A stretch of 64,000 bases of DNA. Origin: G965202915 sp965202915. Lineage in GTDB: Bacteria; Pseudomonadota; Gammaproteobacteria; Eutrophobiales; Eutrophobiaceae. Below, in pieces: positions 52,496-61,715 of the stretch. The DNA lies in the NCBI GenBank assembly GCA_965202915.1, contig OZ241847.1:372001-436000 (forward strand). The letters are read 5' to 3'. Numbering within the stretch: position 1 is the stretch's first letter; each line of letters begins with the position of its first letter. Below the pieces are notes generated by a model, which ran no database searches, was not told the origin of the DNA, and saw only the letters and a program-made list of their open reading frames with translations. Made by a program: the position numbers and the translations under genes.

Positions 52496-52800
52496 TCAAG
52501 CGGCGATCTGGTTTGATTCTGTTATCTCGATTCCCTCTTTAAATTTCACTCCCGTGATGACTTTGACAAGATAGTTGAAACCTCGCTGTCGTCGCCAGTT
52601 CTTTTGCGCACACGTGCCCAGTTTGAACATCATGTGTAGCATCCCATTGCGCGACAGACAGCCCTTCGAGCGCTTAGTGCGATGGCGAATCGTCCCGAAG
52701 GTCGACTCAATCGGATTGCTGGTCCTGATCTCTGCCCGTGCTGGGCCGGGAAACGGTAAAAGGCCATCAGTTCCTCCACTGGCAACTCTGAAGGATGTGG
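52496..52800 (-). pseudogene. IS256-family (mutator type) transposase remnant
   Basis: The minus strand encodes the C-terminal end of an IS256-type transposase: RTSNPIESTFGTIRHRTKRS, KGCLSRNGMLHMMFKLGTCAQ and YLVKVITGVKFKEGIE up to a stop at 52496. A further fragment (ELPVEELMAFYRFPAQH) lies upstream in another frame, so there is at least one frameshift. The rest of the transposase, including most catalytic residues, is missing. The flanking intergenic DNA (52247-52495 and 52801-53026) holds no supported gene. Confidence 0.85.
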
Positions 52801-53026
52801 GATATGGGATTGTCGATTATTTTTATACGGCGGGTTCCTTGAAATTACCAAATCGAGGTTGGAAGGCCAACCTATTGCAATTTCCTAGAAAGTCTGTATT
52901 TTCGATCAATAAAGATTTAGCGGTCAGATTACTGGGTGGCTATGCACTTCTGGTTTTAGCCAAATAAATCGTATAAGCATTGCAACTCTACTACCCGATA
53001 TCGTTTCTCTGTTTTATACTGTATGA

Positions 53027-53857
53027 ATGACTAAGATTGCGGCCATACAGATGGTATCCTCCGCTAAGGTATCGGAAAACCTGGAGATGGCCGGAAAATT
53101 GATCGGCGATGCGGTCGCAAAACGCTCCGAGTTTGTCACTCTGCCGGAAAACTTCGCGTTTATGGGCGGGAATGAACGGGATAAACTCAAGATTGTTGAG
53201 CAACCCGGTACCGGGATCATCCAGGATTTCCTGTCGGGACAGGCACGCCGGCATCATATTTGGCTGCTTGGCGGTACGATACCCCTTGTAGCAACCGATC
53301 CGAGCCGGTTACGCGCTGCAAGTCTGCTCTATACCCCGGCTGGGCAATGTGCGGCCCGATATGACAAGATCCATTTATTTGATGTATTGGTCAATGCAGC
53401 CAAGAACGAGTATTATAAAGAATCGGCAACCATTGAGGCCGGGGACGATTTAACCGTTGCGGATACGGCAATTGGAAAAATTGGAGTCTCGATCTGCTAT
53501 GATTTGCGTTTCCCCGAGCTGTACCGGAATATGCTGAGGCATGAGGTGCAGATAATCGCCATACCTTCGGCATTCACCGCAACAACTGGTGAGGTTCACT
53601 GGGAGGCATTGTTGAAGGCGCGGGCGGTGGAGAATTTGAGTTATGTGGTCGCCTCAAATCAGGGGGGAGTGCACGTTGATAACAGGGCAACCTGGGGACA
53701 CAGTATGATTATTGACCCTTGGGGTAATATTCTGGATTGCGTTATTTCAGGGGCGGGGATGGCAATAGCGGATATAGACTTGCAACAGCAAGAGGTATTA
53801 CGAAAAAATTTTCCGGTACTGGAACATAGAAAATTGAATTACCAATTAATAAAATGA
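53027..53857 (+). CDS. Carbon-nitrogen hydrolase (nitrilase family, Nit-type amidase)
   Basis: The catalytic Glu-Lys-Cys triad is visible: LPENFAFMG, YDKIHLFDV and ISICYDLRFPELYR (written in part as IGVSICYDLRFPELY). A further conserved Glu is in GEVHWEALLKARAVEN, and SMIIDPWGNIL is typical of the C-terminus. Members of this branch act as omega-amidases or as deaminated-glutathione amidase (NagK/Nit1). The length is 276 residues. It overlaps tldD by four bases, a pairing also seen in other gammaproteobacteria. Confidence 0.9.
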   Translation: MTKIAAIQMVSSAKVSENLEMAGKLIGDAVAKRSEFVTLPENFAFMGGNERDKLKIVEQPGTGIIQDFLSGQARRHHIWLLGGTIPLVATDPSRLRAASLLYTPAGQCAARYDKIHLFDVLVNAAKNEYYKESATIEAGDDLTVADTAIGKIGVSICYDLRFPELYRNMLRHEVQIIAIPSAFTATTGEVHWEALLKARAVENLSYVVASNQGGVHVDNRATWGHSMIIDPWGNILDCVISGAGMAIADIDLQQQEVLRKNFPVLEHRKLNYQLIK

Positions 53858-55296
53858 GTACGGCATTGGACATCGCCCGCAATACTTTGCTCGATGCGCA
53901 GGGGCTTGGAATCGAGGATATTCAGGACACGCTTGACCACCTTGCACTGGCCTCCATCGATCAGTCTGATATCTACTTCGAATCGTCTCATGCCGAGTCA
54001 TGGGTGCTTGAAGATGGTATCGTCAAGGAGGGTTCGTTCAGCATTGATCAAGGGGTGGGGGTCAGGGCGATCAGTGGCGAGAAAACCGGCTTTGCCTATT
54101 CGGATGAGATTATATTGCCGGCCCTGAAGAGTGCGGCCAATGCCGCCCGTTCTATCGTTAGACAAGGCGCCAGTGGCAGGCTCAAGGCCTGGGATCATCG
54201 GCGGACGCCCAAACTGTATAACGACTCCGATCCACTGGTATCGATTGATACGGAGCAAAAGGTTGAACTGTTAAAGCGGATCGATACCATGGCCAGAAAA
54301 AAAGACGCCAGAGTCAAACAGGTTCTGGCGGGGTTGACCGGTTTACAGAGCACGGTATTAATTGCCACTAGCGAGGGCCAGTTGACTGCCGACGTCAGAC
54401 CCCTGGTCAGATTGAATGTAAACGTGATTGTCGAGGAAAACGGTCGTCTCGAAAAAGGCGGTGCCGGCGGTGGCGGACGTTTCGGTTATCGTTACTTTCT
54501 CGATAATGATCTGTTTCTCAATTACATTGATGAGGCGGTTGAACAGGCGCTTATTAATTTAACCGCCATTGACGCCCCTGCCGGCAGTATGCAGGTTGTG
54601 CTTGGGCCAGGTTGGCCTGGAATTTTGTTGCATGAGGCCATTGGCCATGGTCTCGAAGGTGATTTTAATCGTAAGAAAACCTCGGTGTTTGCCGGTCGTA
54701 TCGGAGAACGCGTCGCATGTCCGGAGATCACCGTGGTTGATGATGGCACCATAGAGAACCGTCGCGGGTCCCTGAACGTGGATGATGAGGGCACGCCGAC
54801 GTCGTCAACGACCTTGATCGAACGCGGAATATTGAAAGGGTATATGCAGGACAAACATAATGCACGCCTGATGGGTATGGCGCCAACCGGTAACGGCAGG
54901 CGCGAATCTTATGCGCATTTACCGATGCCGCGCATGACCAATACCTATATGTTGGGCGGGGAGCATGAGCCGGAAGAGCTGATCGCTTCCGTTAACAAAG
55001 GCATTTATGCCCGCCAGTTTGGCGGTGGCCAGGTTGATATCACCAATGGCAAATTCGTATTCAGCGCGAACCAGGCCTGGTTGATAGAAAACGGGGTACT
55101 GACGTGCCCCGTCAAAGGTGCGACGTTGATCGGTAACGGCCCGGACGTGCTTACTCGTGTTTCCATGATCGGCAATGATATGCAGCTTGATCCGGGCATT
55201 GGCACCTGCGGTAAGGATGGTCAGTCAGTGCCGGTGGGCGTCGGTCAACCGACAATACGCATCGATGAACTGACCGTCGGTGGTACCCGCGTATAA
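53854..55296 (+). CDS. tldD: Metalloprotease TldD
   Basis: TldD is the catalytic half of the TldD/TldE zinc protease that matures certain peptides such as microcins and degrades unfolded short proteins. The zinc motif is LLHEAIGHGLEGDFN (HExxxH, near residue 262). Other blocks are FESSHAESWVLEDGIVKEG, GVGVRAISGEKTGFAYSDE, SLNVDDEGTPTSSTTLIERG and QRS-like RRESYAHLPMPRMTNTYM. The length of 480 residues is standard. The partner tldE (pmbA) is not in the window. Confidence 0.96.
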   Translation: MSTALDIARNTLLDAQGLGIEDIQDTLDHLALASIDQSDIYFESSHAESWVLEDGIVKEGSFSIDQGVGVRAISGEKTGFAYSDEIILPALKSAANAARSIVRQGASGRLKAWDHRRTPKLYNDSDPLVSIDTEQKVELLKRIDTMARKKDARVKQVLAGLTGLQSTVLIATSEGQLTADVRPLVRLNVNVIVEENGRLEKGGAGGGGRFGYRYFLDNDLFLNYIDEAVEQALINLTAIDAPAGSMQVVLGPGWPGILLHEAIGHGLEGDFNRKKTSVFAGRIGERVACPEITVVDDGTIENRRGSLNVDDEGTPTSSTTLIERGILKGYMQDKHNARLMGMAPTGNGRRESYAHLPMPRMTNTYMLGGEHEPEELIASVNKGIYARQFGGGQVDITNGKFVFSANQAWLIENGVLTCPVKGATLIGNGPDVLTRVSMIGNDMQLDPGIGTCGKDGQSVPVGVGQPTIRIDELTVGGTRV

Positions 55297-55477
55297 ATAT
55301 GGCCGGTCACTTGTTCCCTTGAACATCCGCATTTGATCATGCCATCCGGTTCGGCGAGACTGGGTTGGGTGGAATCAATGTTCGGCGTACCGTTGTCTAT
55401 CAAATAATTTGCTGAACACCGAATCGCGGTCACAAAAGCCCGTGAGTGTATATATCGGCCAATCGATGCATACAGGG

Positions 55478-56563
55478 TTATTGCCGGGCCCCGAGTTGCA
55501 TGGCCCGTTGTTTTCGTTGGTTCAGATCACCTTGGTCATGGCCCCAATCCCGGCAATGACCGATAATAATATTGCACAAGGCTTCAATGTGTTCATGATC
55601 GTCATTTAATGCCGGTATGTAAGAAAATTGTTGACCGCCCGCCTCGGTGAAAAAGGCTCGATTTTGCATATTGATTTCTTCCAGTGTTTCCAGGCAGTCG
55701 GCGGCAAAACCCGGGCAGACGACTTGTACGTGTTTGACGCCTTGGGCGCCAAGCTCTTTTAATGTTATATCGGTATAAGGCTGTAACCATTCGCGGGGGC
55801 CAAAGCGGGATTGAAAAGTTATTTGCCATTGGTTTTCGTGCAGTTTCAGTTGTTCGGCGATGAGACTGGCGGTTTTATTGCATTCGCAATGGTAAGGATC
55901 GCCCGCGAGAAAGTAATGTTTGGGCAAGCCATGAAAAGAAAACAATAATTTTTCCGCTTTCTCATGTTGTTGCCAATGATGTTTAATGCTGTTTGCAAGC
56001 GCGATAATGTAAGCGGGATGATCATGGTAGTGATTGATCATTCTGATCTCGGGCAACCAACGCCAGGTCTTTAAAACCTCGGCGACCGCGTCAAAAGTCG
56101 AAGCAGTCGTGGCGGCCGAATACTGCGGGTAAAGAGGAAAGATCAACAGGCGATTTACGTTGGCCCGTTGCAGTTTTTCCAAACCGGCTTGGATAGAGGG
56201 CACGCCATAACGCATCGCCAGCTCAACTTTTATTGTCGGGTCAAATTTTTGCCTAAGTAGATCAGCAATTTTTTCGGTCTGCTTTTTCGAAATAACCAGC
56301 AGTGGCGAACCTTCATCGGTCCAGATACTTGTATATGCATTTGCCGAACGGCGCGGACGGGTCCGCAGAATTATCCCGTGCAACACAAACCACCATAACA
56401 ATTTGGGTATTTCTATAACGCGGGGGTCCGACAGGAATTCAGCGAGGTATTTGCGGACCGCGGCCGGCGTCGGAGAATCAGGCGTTCCCAGATTGGTAAG
56501 CAATACGCCAACGCTTAGCGGCGTGTCATGGGTATAGTTTCGATTGCCTTGGTACTTTGCCAT
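55478..56563 (-). CDS. hemH: Ferrochelatase HemH
   Basis: Ferrochelatase inserts iron into protoporphyrin IX in the last step of haem synthesis. Blocks include GVLLTNLGTPDSPTPAAVRKYLAEFLSDPRVIEIP in outline, LAMRYGVPSIQAGLE, LLIFPLYPQYSAATTASTFDAV, the active-site SFHGLPKHYF and FQSRFGPREWLQPYTD, and VVCPGFAADCLETLEEI. The length of 361 residues is typical of gammaproteobacteria. It stands alone between tldD and a divergent protease gene. Confidence 0.96.
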   Translation of the reverse strand: MAKYQGNRNYTHDTPLSVGVLLTNLGTPDSPTPAAVRKYLAEFLSDPRVIEIPKLLWWFVLHGIILRTRPRRSANAYTSIWTDEGSPLLVISKKQTEKIADLLRQKFDPTIKVELAMRYGVPSIQAGLEKLQRANVNRLLIFPLYPQYSAATTASTFDAVAEVLKTWRWLPEIRMINHYHDHPAYIIALANSIKHHWQQHEKAEKLLFSFHGLPKHYFLAGDPYHCECNKTASLIAEQLKLHENQWQITFQSRFGPREWLQPYTDITLKELGAQGVKHVQVVCPGFAADCLETLEEINMQNRAFFTEAGGQQFSYIPALNDDHEHIEALCNIIIGHCRDWGHDQGDLNQRKQRAMQLGARQ

Positions 56564-56730
56564 CCATTACCCGAGATAGGAGAAAATATTGCAGTGATAG
56601 TTATGATAAACTGATAAGTTGAATAGCTGGCGGGTCACAATAGTTCGGTTTAATGCCTGATTTCAGGAGTGACCACCAATGCCGCATATTGTCATTAATA
56701 GCACTATCTTGGTCTTAACACAAGCGAAAA

Positions 56731-57588
56731 ATGACGTTCATAAGGAAAACTCTCATTACAGGATTTGTTCTCTGTTCATCCTGCGCAATTATATCCGTTA
56801 CCCATGCTTACATCATGGGTCAGGATGATCGTGGGGCGCTTAATGCCTTTGAAAAAACACTACCGCTGGTTAAACAGACGGGATTGATTCAAATACAGGG
56901 AGAGGCGTTTGTGACCGGTTTGGTATTGGGCAATAACTGTGACGTGGTGGTCACCGTCGGTCATGCGGTGTTTTATTGGAAATCCATGGATTGGAAAGGC
57001 TGGCGGATAGGAAAACCCAGAGGTGACGGCAAATTCTTATTCTATTCAAACCCGCGGGATAAGACCTCCGGTGTTTCCATGTCACTGGTTAAATCCGGAT
57101 ACCAGAATATTGACAATATTCCGGCTGATGAGCATGATTGGGCACTGTTTCGTTTGGCGGAATCGGCCGGCAATATTTGTGCGCCGGTTGCAATTGAACG
57201 GTCCGTCGTCTATTGTGACGATCAATTATTAATGCCCGCATTTCACTTTGATTCCAAGGGAAGAAGGCTAATAGACCGGGATTGTGCTACAAAACATTCA
57301 GTCGGTGGGCGGTTAATTATACACGACTGTGACGGCAAAGACGGATCGTCGGGTGCCCCGTTAATCTGCGGCGATTCTTCCGCCGCCAGGTTAATCGGCA
57401 TCAATGTTGGTGGGTATACTAAGCGGGGCTACCATGATCCAGGAATATATAAGATCAGAGGAGCAAATTTTAATATGAAATATCACAAGAATTATGCCGT
57501 CTCAATTCATGGCGAATTTTACAAGGCACTGCAAAATGAATTGGAATTATCGCGAGTGCGCGCGGTAAAATACCACGATATTGACTAA
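56731..57588 (+). CDS. Exported trypsin-like serine peptidase
   Basis: A signal peptide (about residues 1-27, ending VTHAY) precedes a chymotrypsin-fold domain. The putative catalytic His is in VVTVGHAVFYW, the Asp in ADEHDWALFRLAE and the Ser in CDGKDGSSGAPLICGD. Pairs of cysteines are consistent with disulfides in the periplasm. The length is 285 residues. The physiological target is unknown. It sits alone upstream of the hopanoid genes, 118 bases before sqs. Confidence 0.8.
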   Translation: MTFIRKTLITGFVLCSSCAIISVTHAYIMGQDDRGALNAFEKTLPLVKQTGLIQIQGEAFVTGLVLGNNCDVVVTVGHAVFYWKSMDWKGWRIGKPRGDGKFLFYSNPRDKTSGVSMSLVKSGYQNIDNIPADEHDWALFRLAESAGNICAPVAIERSVVYCDDQLLMPAFHFDSKGRRLIDRDCATKHSVGGRLIIHDCDGKDGSSGAPLICGDSSAARLIGINVGGYTKRGYHDPGIYKIRGANFNMKYHKNYAVSIHGEFYKALQNELELSRVRAVKYHDID

Positions 57589-57706
57589 TATATTTGCCGT
57601 CCCGCTTTGAGTGGTTATCAGGCTTTATGGATAATTCGGTTGCCAGAATAAAATCAAGATGGGAAGCCCATGACACCCGCGATAGTGCCAATATTTTTAC
57701 CATTCA

Positions 57707-58801
57707 ATGACCGAATACAAGCAGTTACTGACGCAACTTGATGATTTCAGTTACCAGGATTTAATCCTGCAAGATGTATCCCGTACTTTTGCGCTAACCA
57801 TTCCGCAACTTCCTCACCCGTTATCCCGGGTTGTCGGTAACGCCTATCTGTTGTGCCGTATTGCCGATACCATAGAAGATGACGACTCCCTATCCGCAAG
57901 CGAGAAACGGACTTTCGTCAGAACCTTTATTAAGGTGGTAGCGGGGCGACACAACGCGGAAGAGTTTGCAAAACGCTTAGCTGCTTTATTATCTCCGCGG
58001 GCCTCTATTATGGAGCGTGATTTAATTGTCAATACCGCCGCCGTTATACGGATAACCCACGGTTTTAATCAGTGCCAGCGCGCCGCATTGGAGCGTTGTG
58101 TTGCCATTATGGCGGAGGGCATGGCTCGCTATCAGGATGCTGAAACATTGGATGGCGTGGAAAATATCAGGGATATGGATCAATATTGTTATTATGTTGC
58201 CGGGGTTGTCGGCGAGTTGCTCACTGAATTGTTTTGCGACTACTCGAGGAAAATTGGTCGACACCGACAGGAATTAATGTCACTTGCGGTGTCATTCGGG
58301 CAGGCTTTGCAAATGACCAATATACTCAAGGATATATGGGAAGATCATCAGCGGGGCGCCTGTTGGTTGCCGCGTGATATTTTTAGCCGATACGGGGTGG
58401 ATATCACCAAAAAACGGCCCGGTGACCGAAATGAAGGGTTCAAACGGGCATTGCAAGAGCTGATCGGCATAGCCCATGCTCACACCGAGAATGCGTTACG
58501 CTATACGCTGATACTGCCTCCCGATGAAAAGGGCGTGCGGCGGTTCTGTCTCTGGGCGTTGGGTATGGCGGTACTGACTCTGAATAAAATCAATCAAAAT
58601 CCATGGTTTGTGGCCGGTGACCAGGTAAAAATTCGCCGCCGTAGCGTCAAGGCGACCATATTATTTACCAATGCATTTGTCAGTCATGATAATGCATTGA
58701 AATTTCTGTTTCATTTTGCCGGACGCAATTTGCCAACGTCCCCTATTCGTGAGAAACTGATCGTTGCAAATATTGCCGGAAACAATGGCGGAGCGCAATA
58801 G
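57707..58801 (+). CDS. sqs: Squalene/phytoene synthase family protein, likely squalene synthase
   Basis: This enzyme would join two farnesyl diphosphates head-to-head to form squalene. It has DVSRTFALTIPQLP at the N-terminus, the first Asp-rich motif CRIADTIEDDD (near residue 53), DMDQYCYYVAGVVGELLTELF, and the second motif LQMTNILKDIWEDHQRGACWLPRDIF. At 364 residues it is longer than HpnC or HpnD and resembles the single-enzyme squalene synthases of eukaryotes and methanotrophs. It lies directly before shc, which needs its product. Confidence 0.85.
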   Translation: MTEYKQLLTQLDDFSYQDLILQDVSRTFALTIPQLPHPLSRVVGNAYLLCRIADTIEDDDSLSASEKRTFVRTFIKVVAGRHNAEEFAKRLAALLSPRASIMERDLIVNTAAVIRITHGFNQCQRAALERCVAIMAEGMARYQDAETLDGVENIRDMDQYCYYVAGVVGELLTELFCDYSRKIGRHRQELMSLAVSFGQALQMTNILKDIWEDHQRGACWLPRDIFSRYGVDITKKRPGDRNEGFKRALQELIGIAHAHTENALRYTLILPPDEKGVRRFCLWALGMAVLTLNKINQNPWFVAGDQVKIRRRSVKATILFTNAFVSHDNALKFLFHFAGRNLPTSPIREKLIVANIAGNNGGAQ

Positions 58802-58863
58802 CCTGTCTTTCTGATCGCGCCTTCCCGATTTCAATGCAGAGAAAAAATTAATACGGAATATAA

Positions 58864-60816
58864 ATGGTATTGCAAACGAATTTGGATAATGCCTACACGG
58901 AAGCGGGCATCACGTTAGATGGCACCCCGTCGTCTGCACAAAAATATTCAACCTTGAATGAGGCCGTCTCTGCGGCGCGCGATGAATTGATAGCACAGCA
59001 ACAATCGGACGGACACTGGGTGTATGAACTGGAGGCTGATTGTACTATCCCCGCCGAATATATATTGATGAACCACTTTTCCGGTGAAATCAATGACGAG
59101 GTTGAGCAAAAGATTGCGCGCTATCTGCGCAGCCACCAAAATGATGAAGGCGGTTGGTCTTTATATCCTGGCGGAGATACCGATCTAAGTTGTACGGTCA
59201 AGGCCTACTACGCCTTGAAGCTGGTTGGCGACGGTCCACATGCGAAGCATATGATAAAAGCAAAGAACACCATTCTAAACCATGGCGGGGCCGCCCATAG
59301 CAACGTCTTTACCAGGATCACCATGGCATTATTTGGACAGGTTCCTTGGAGGGCGACACCGTTTATTCCGGCTGAAATTATTCTGCTTCCAAAATGGTTT
59401 CCGTTTCACATCAGTAAGGTTGCCTATTGGTCGCGCACGGTTATGGTACCGCTGTTTATATTGTGTACGATGAAACCGACCGCGATGAATCCACGCGGGG
59501 TGGATATACGCGAGTTATTTGTCATTCCTCCGGAAGATGAACAAAATTATTTCAAGATCACCACTGTTTTATCCAGGCTATTTTTGCTCCTTGACCACGT
59601 TGGTCGCGTGATTGAAAAACTGGTTCCGGATTTTATTCGGCGATACTCGATTCGGAAATGTGAAAACTGGTTCCTGGAGCGTATGAATGGAGAGCATGGT
59701 ATTGGCGGCATCTTCCCGGCAATGGTCAATGTGTTTGAATCTCTTGTTACACTGGGTTATCCCAAAGACGCCCCTATTCGGAAACATGCCCGTCAGAGCG
59801 TTGAGAGGATGGCGATCAAGCGTGGTGACGCAATCTATTATCAACCCTGTTTATCACCCGTATGGGATACCTGCCTTGTTGCCCAGGCGCTTATCGAAAC
59901 CGACCGCAATGATAAGCATATTGAACCGGCACTGGATTGGTTGGTGAAAAAACAACTGTCGGATGAACCCGGTGACTGGCGCTATTTTTGTCCGAACCTT
60001 CAAGGAGGAGGATGGGCTTTTCAATATAGCAATTATCATTATCCGGATCTTGATGATACCTCCATGGTGGCGTGGAGCATGTGCCGTAAGGATAAGGGAA
60101 AATACGCCGATTCAATTGAATGTGCCGCACAGTGGGTTGCCGGTATGCAGTCAGAAGGCGGCGGTTTCGGTTCATTTGAAGTAAATAATACGCAGTTTTA
60201 TTTAAATGCCATTCCCTTCGCCGATCATGGCGCATTGCTGGACCCGCCCACCGCTGACGTGACCGGGCGGGCGGTTGCACTTTTATCCCAGGTCGATAGA
60301 GAAAAATATAAAACTAACATTAGAGCGGCGATTAACCATATTAAAAAAGAACAGGAAACGGATGGTTCATGGTTTGGGCGTTGGGGAACAAATTACATTT
60401 ACGGGACCTGGTCGGTGTTAACCGCACTTGAAGTGGCTGCAGAAGATCCGAACCAGGATTATATTCGGCGGGCGGTAAACTGGTTGATTGAAACGCAAAA
60501 TAAAGATGGTGGTTGGGGTGAAAGTAATGATAGTTATTATCCCCCCAAACATCGGAGACCCTATAAAAGTACGCCTTTTCAAACTGCCTGGGCCTTGCTG
60601 GCTCTGCTGGCTGCCGGAGCAGTGGACTCTATTCATGTCGAACGAGGAGTCAATTATTTAATCCGTACTCAGCTGCCATCGGGATTGTGGCAGGATGATA
60701 GCTTTACCGCACCTGGGTTTCCGCAGGTTTTTTATCTCAAATATCATGGTTACAATTGTTATTTCCCGCTTTGGGCCTTGGCCCGGTACCGTAATTTGAT
60801 TAATGAAACCCGTTGA
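58864..60816 (+). CDS. shc: Squalene-hopene cyclase Shc (HpnF)
   Basis: Shc cyclises squalene to hopene and hopanol at the membrane. The protonating DxDD motif is in PDLDDTSMVAWSM (near residue 395). Several QW-type repeats are visible, for example QQQSDGHWVYELE, QNDEGGWSLYPGG, LQGGGWAFQY, QETDGSWFGRWG and QNKDGGWGES. It ends with PQVFYLKYHGYNCYFPLWALARYR, the usual C-terminus. The length of 650 residues is typical. The stop overlaps the next gene's start, consistent with one operon. Confidence 0.97.
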   Translation: MVLQTNLDNAYTEAGITLDGTPSSAQKYSTLNEAVSAARDELIAQQQSDGHWVYELEADCTIPAEYILMNHFSGEINDEVEQKIARYLRSHQNDEGGWSLYPGGDTDLSCTVKAYYALKLVGDGPHAKHMIKAKNTILNHGGAAHSNVFTRITMALFGQVPWRATPFIPAEIILLPKWFPFHISKVAYWSRTVMVPLFILCTMKPTAMNPRGVDIRELFVIPPEDEQNYFKITTVLSRLFLLLDHVGRVIEKLVPDFIRRYSIRKCENWFLERMNGEHGIGGIFPAMVNVFESLVTLGYPKDAPIRKHARQSVERMAIKRGDAIYYQPCLSPVWDTCLVAQALIETDRNDKHIEPALDWLVKKQLSDEPGDWRYFCPNLQGGGWAFQYSNYHYPDLDDTSMVAWSMCRKDKGKYADSIECAAQWVAGMQSEGGGFGSFEVNNTQFYLNAIPFADHGALLDPPTADVTGRAVALLSQVDREKYKTNIRAAINHIKKEQETDGSWFGRWGTNYIYGTWSVLTALEVAAEDPNQDYIRRAVNWLIETQNKDGGWGESNDSYYPPKHRRPYKSTPFQTAWALLALLAAGAVDSIHVERGVNYLIRTQLPSGLWQDDSFTAPGFPQVFYLKYHGYNCYFPLWALARYRNLINETR

Positions 60817-61535
60817 ATGATATCGGGATTATCATCGCCTTAACCGCCGAGGCGGGCAGCCTTACCAGCAAGACCTTAACACCTGGTCGCCCTGAAAAAG
60901 TGGATGGGCATATCTGGGCGTGTATTACCGGTATGGGCGCGGCAAATGCACTTGCCGGCATGGACAAACTCATCCCGCTTAATGTTGACAAAATTGTTAA
61001 TTGGGGGGTCGCCGGGGCCTTGCATCATGGTTTTTGCAGTGGTGATATTGTTATTCCTGCAACCGTCAGCGATGGAGTAAACGTGCTCCGCATTGATTCC
61101 GGTTGGCATCATTCCGTCTGTTCCGCGTGGTCTCAACAAAACAGGAGGTTTCATACCGGCAATTTGGTGTCAACAAACAAAATTATTTCAACCGTGAGCG
61201 AAAAATACCAACTTGCCGACGCTACCGATGGCATGTTTGTTGACATGGAGAGTTATGCCATTGCTGAAAGGGCGGTTCAAATGAATATAGACTTCTTATC
61301 GGTAAAGAGCATTGCAGATGAAATGGATACCCCAATACCCGCCTGTATAGCCGGAGTTACCGATGCCTTTGGTGAGCCTGATATACTGGGTCTTATATGG
61401 AATATCCTGAAAAGTCCAGCCCAGGTAAAACCACTTGTAAAACTGTTTAGATCATTTAACAAAGCGAGTAAAGCACTCCGGTCCCTTAGGAATGATTTAT
61501 TTGATGCGAATTTCTATTATCCGGATAATAATTAA
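60813..61535 (+). CDS. hpnG: Hopanoid-associated nucleoside phosphorylase HpnG-like
   Basis: HpnG releases adenine from adenosylhopane, giving ribosylhopane on the way to bacteriohopanetetrol. The 240-residue protein has the phosphorylase-fold pattern: IGIIIALTAEAGSL at the start, ACITGMGAANALAG, VDKIVNWGVAGALHHGFCSGDIVIP and FVDMESYAIAERA followed by FLSVKSIADE. TTG is the likely start and overlaps the shc stop by four bases. Position after shc supports the assignment. hpnH, whose product makes its substrate, is not seen here. Confidence 0.85.
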   Translation: MNDIGIIIALTAEAGSLTSKTLTPGRPEKVDGHIWACITGMGAANALAGMDKLIPLNVDKIVNWGVAGALHHGFCSGDIVIPATVSDGVNVLRIDSGWHHSVCSAWSQQNRRFHTGNLVSTNKIISTVSEKYQLADATDGMFVDMESYAIAERAVQMNIDFLSVKSIADEMDTPIPACIAGVTDAFGEPDILGLIWNILKSPAQVKPLVKLFRSFNKASKALRSLRNDLFDANFYYPDNN

Positions 61536-61715
61536 CCTCCGGCATTATCCATCCAAATTTGGCCTGCGTGCAAAGCACCATATCCGGCGCATGTGTCTGA
61601 GTGTCGGTATGGCATTGGCGAAACGGCAAGCACAAGATTTTATGGCTGTTTTAGAGTGTAATGACGCGATGATTAATCGGGGACAAGTAATCAATAGAGA
61701 CTTCATTTTGAGAAA

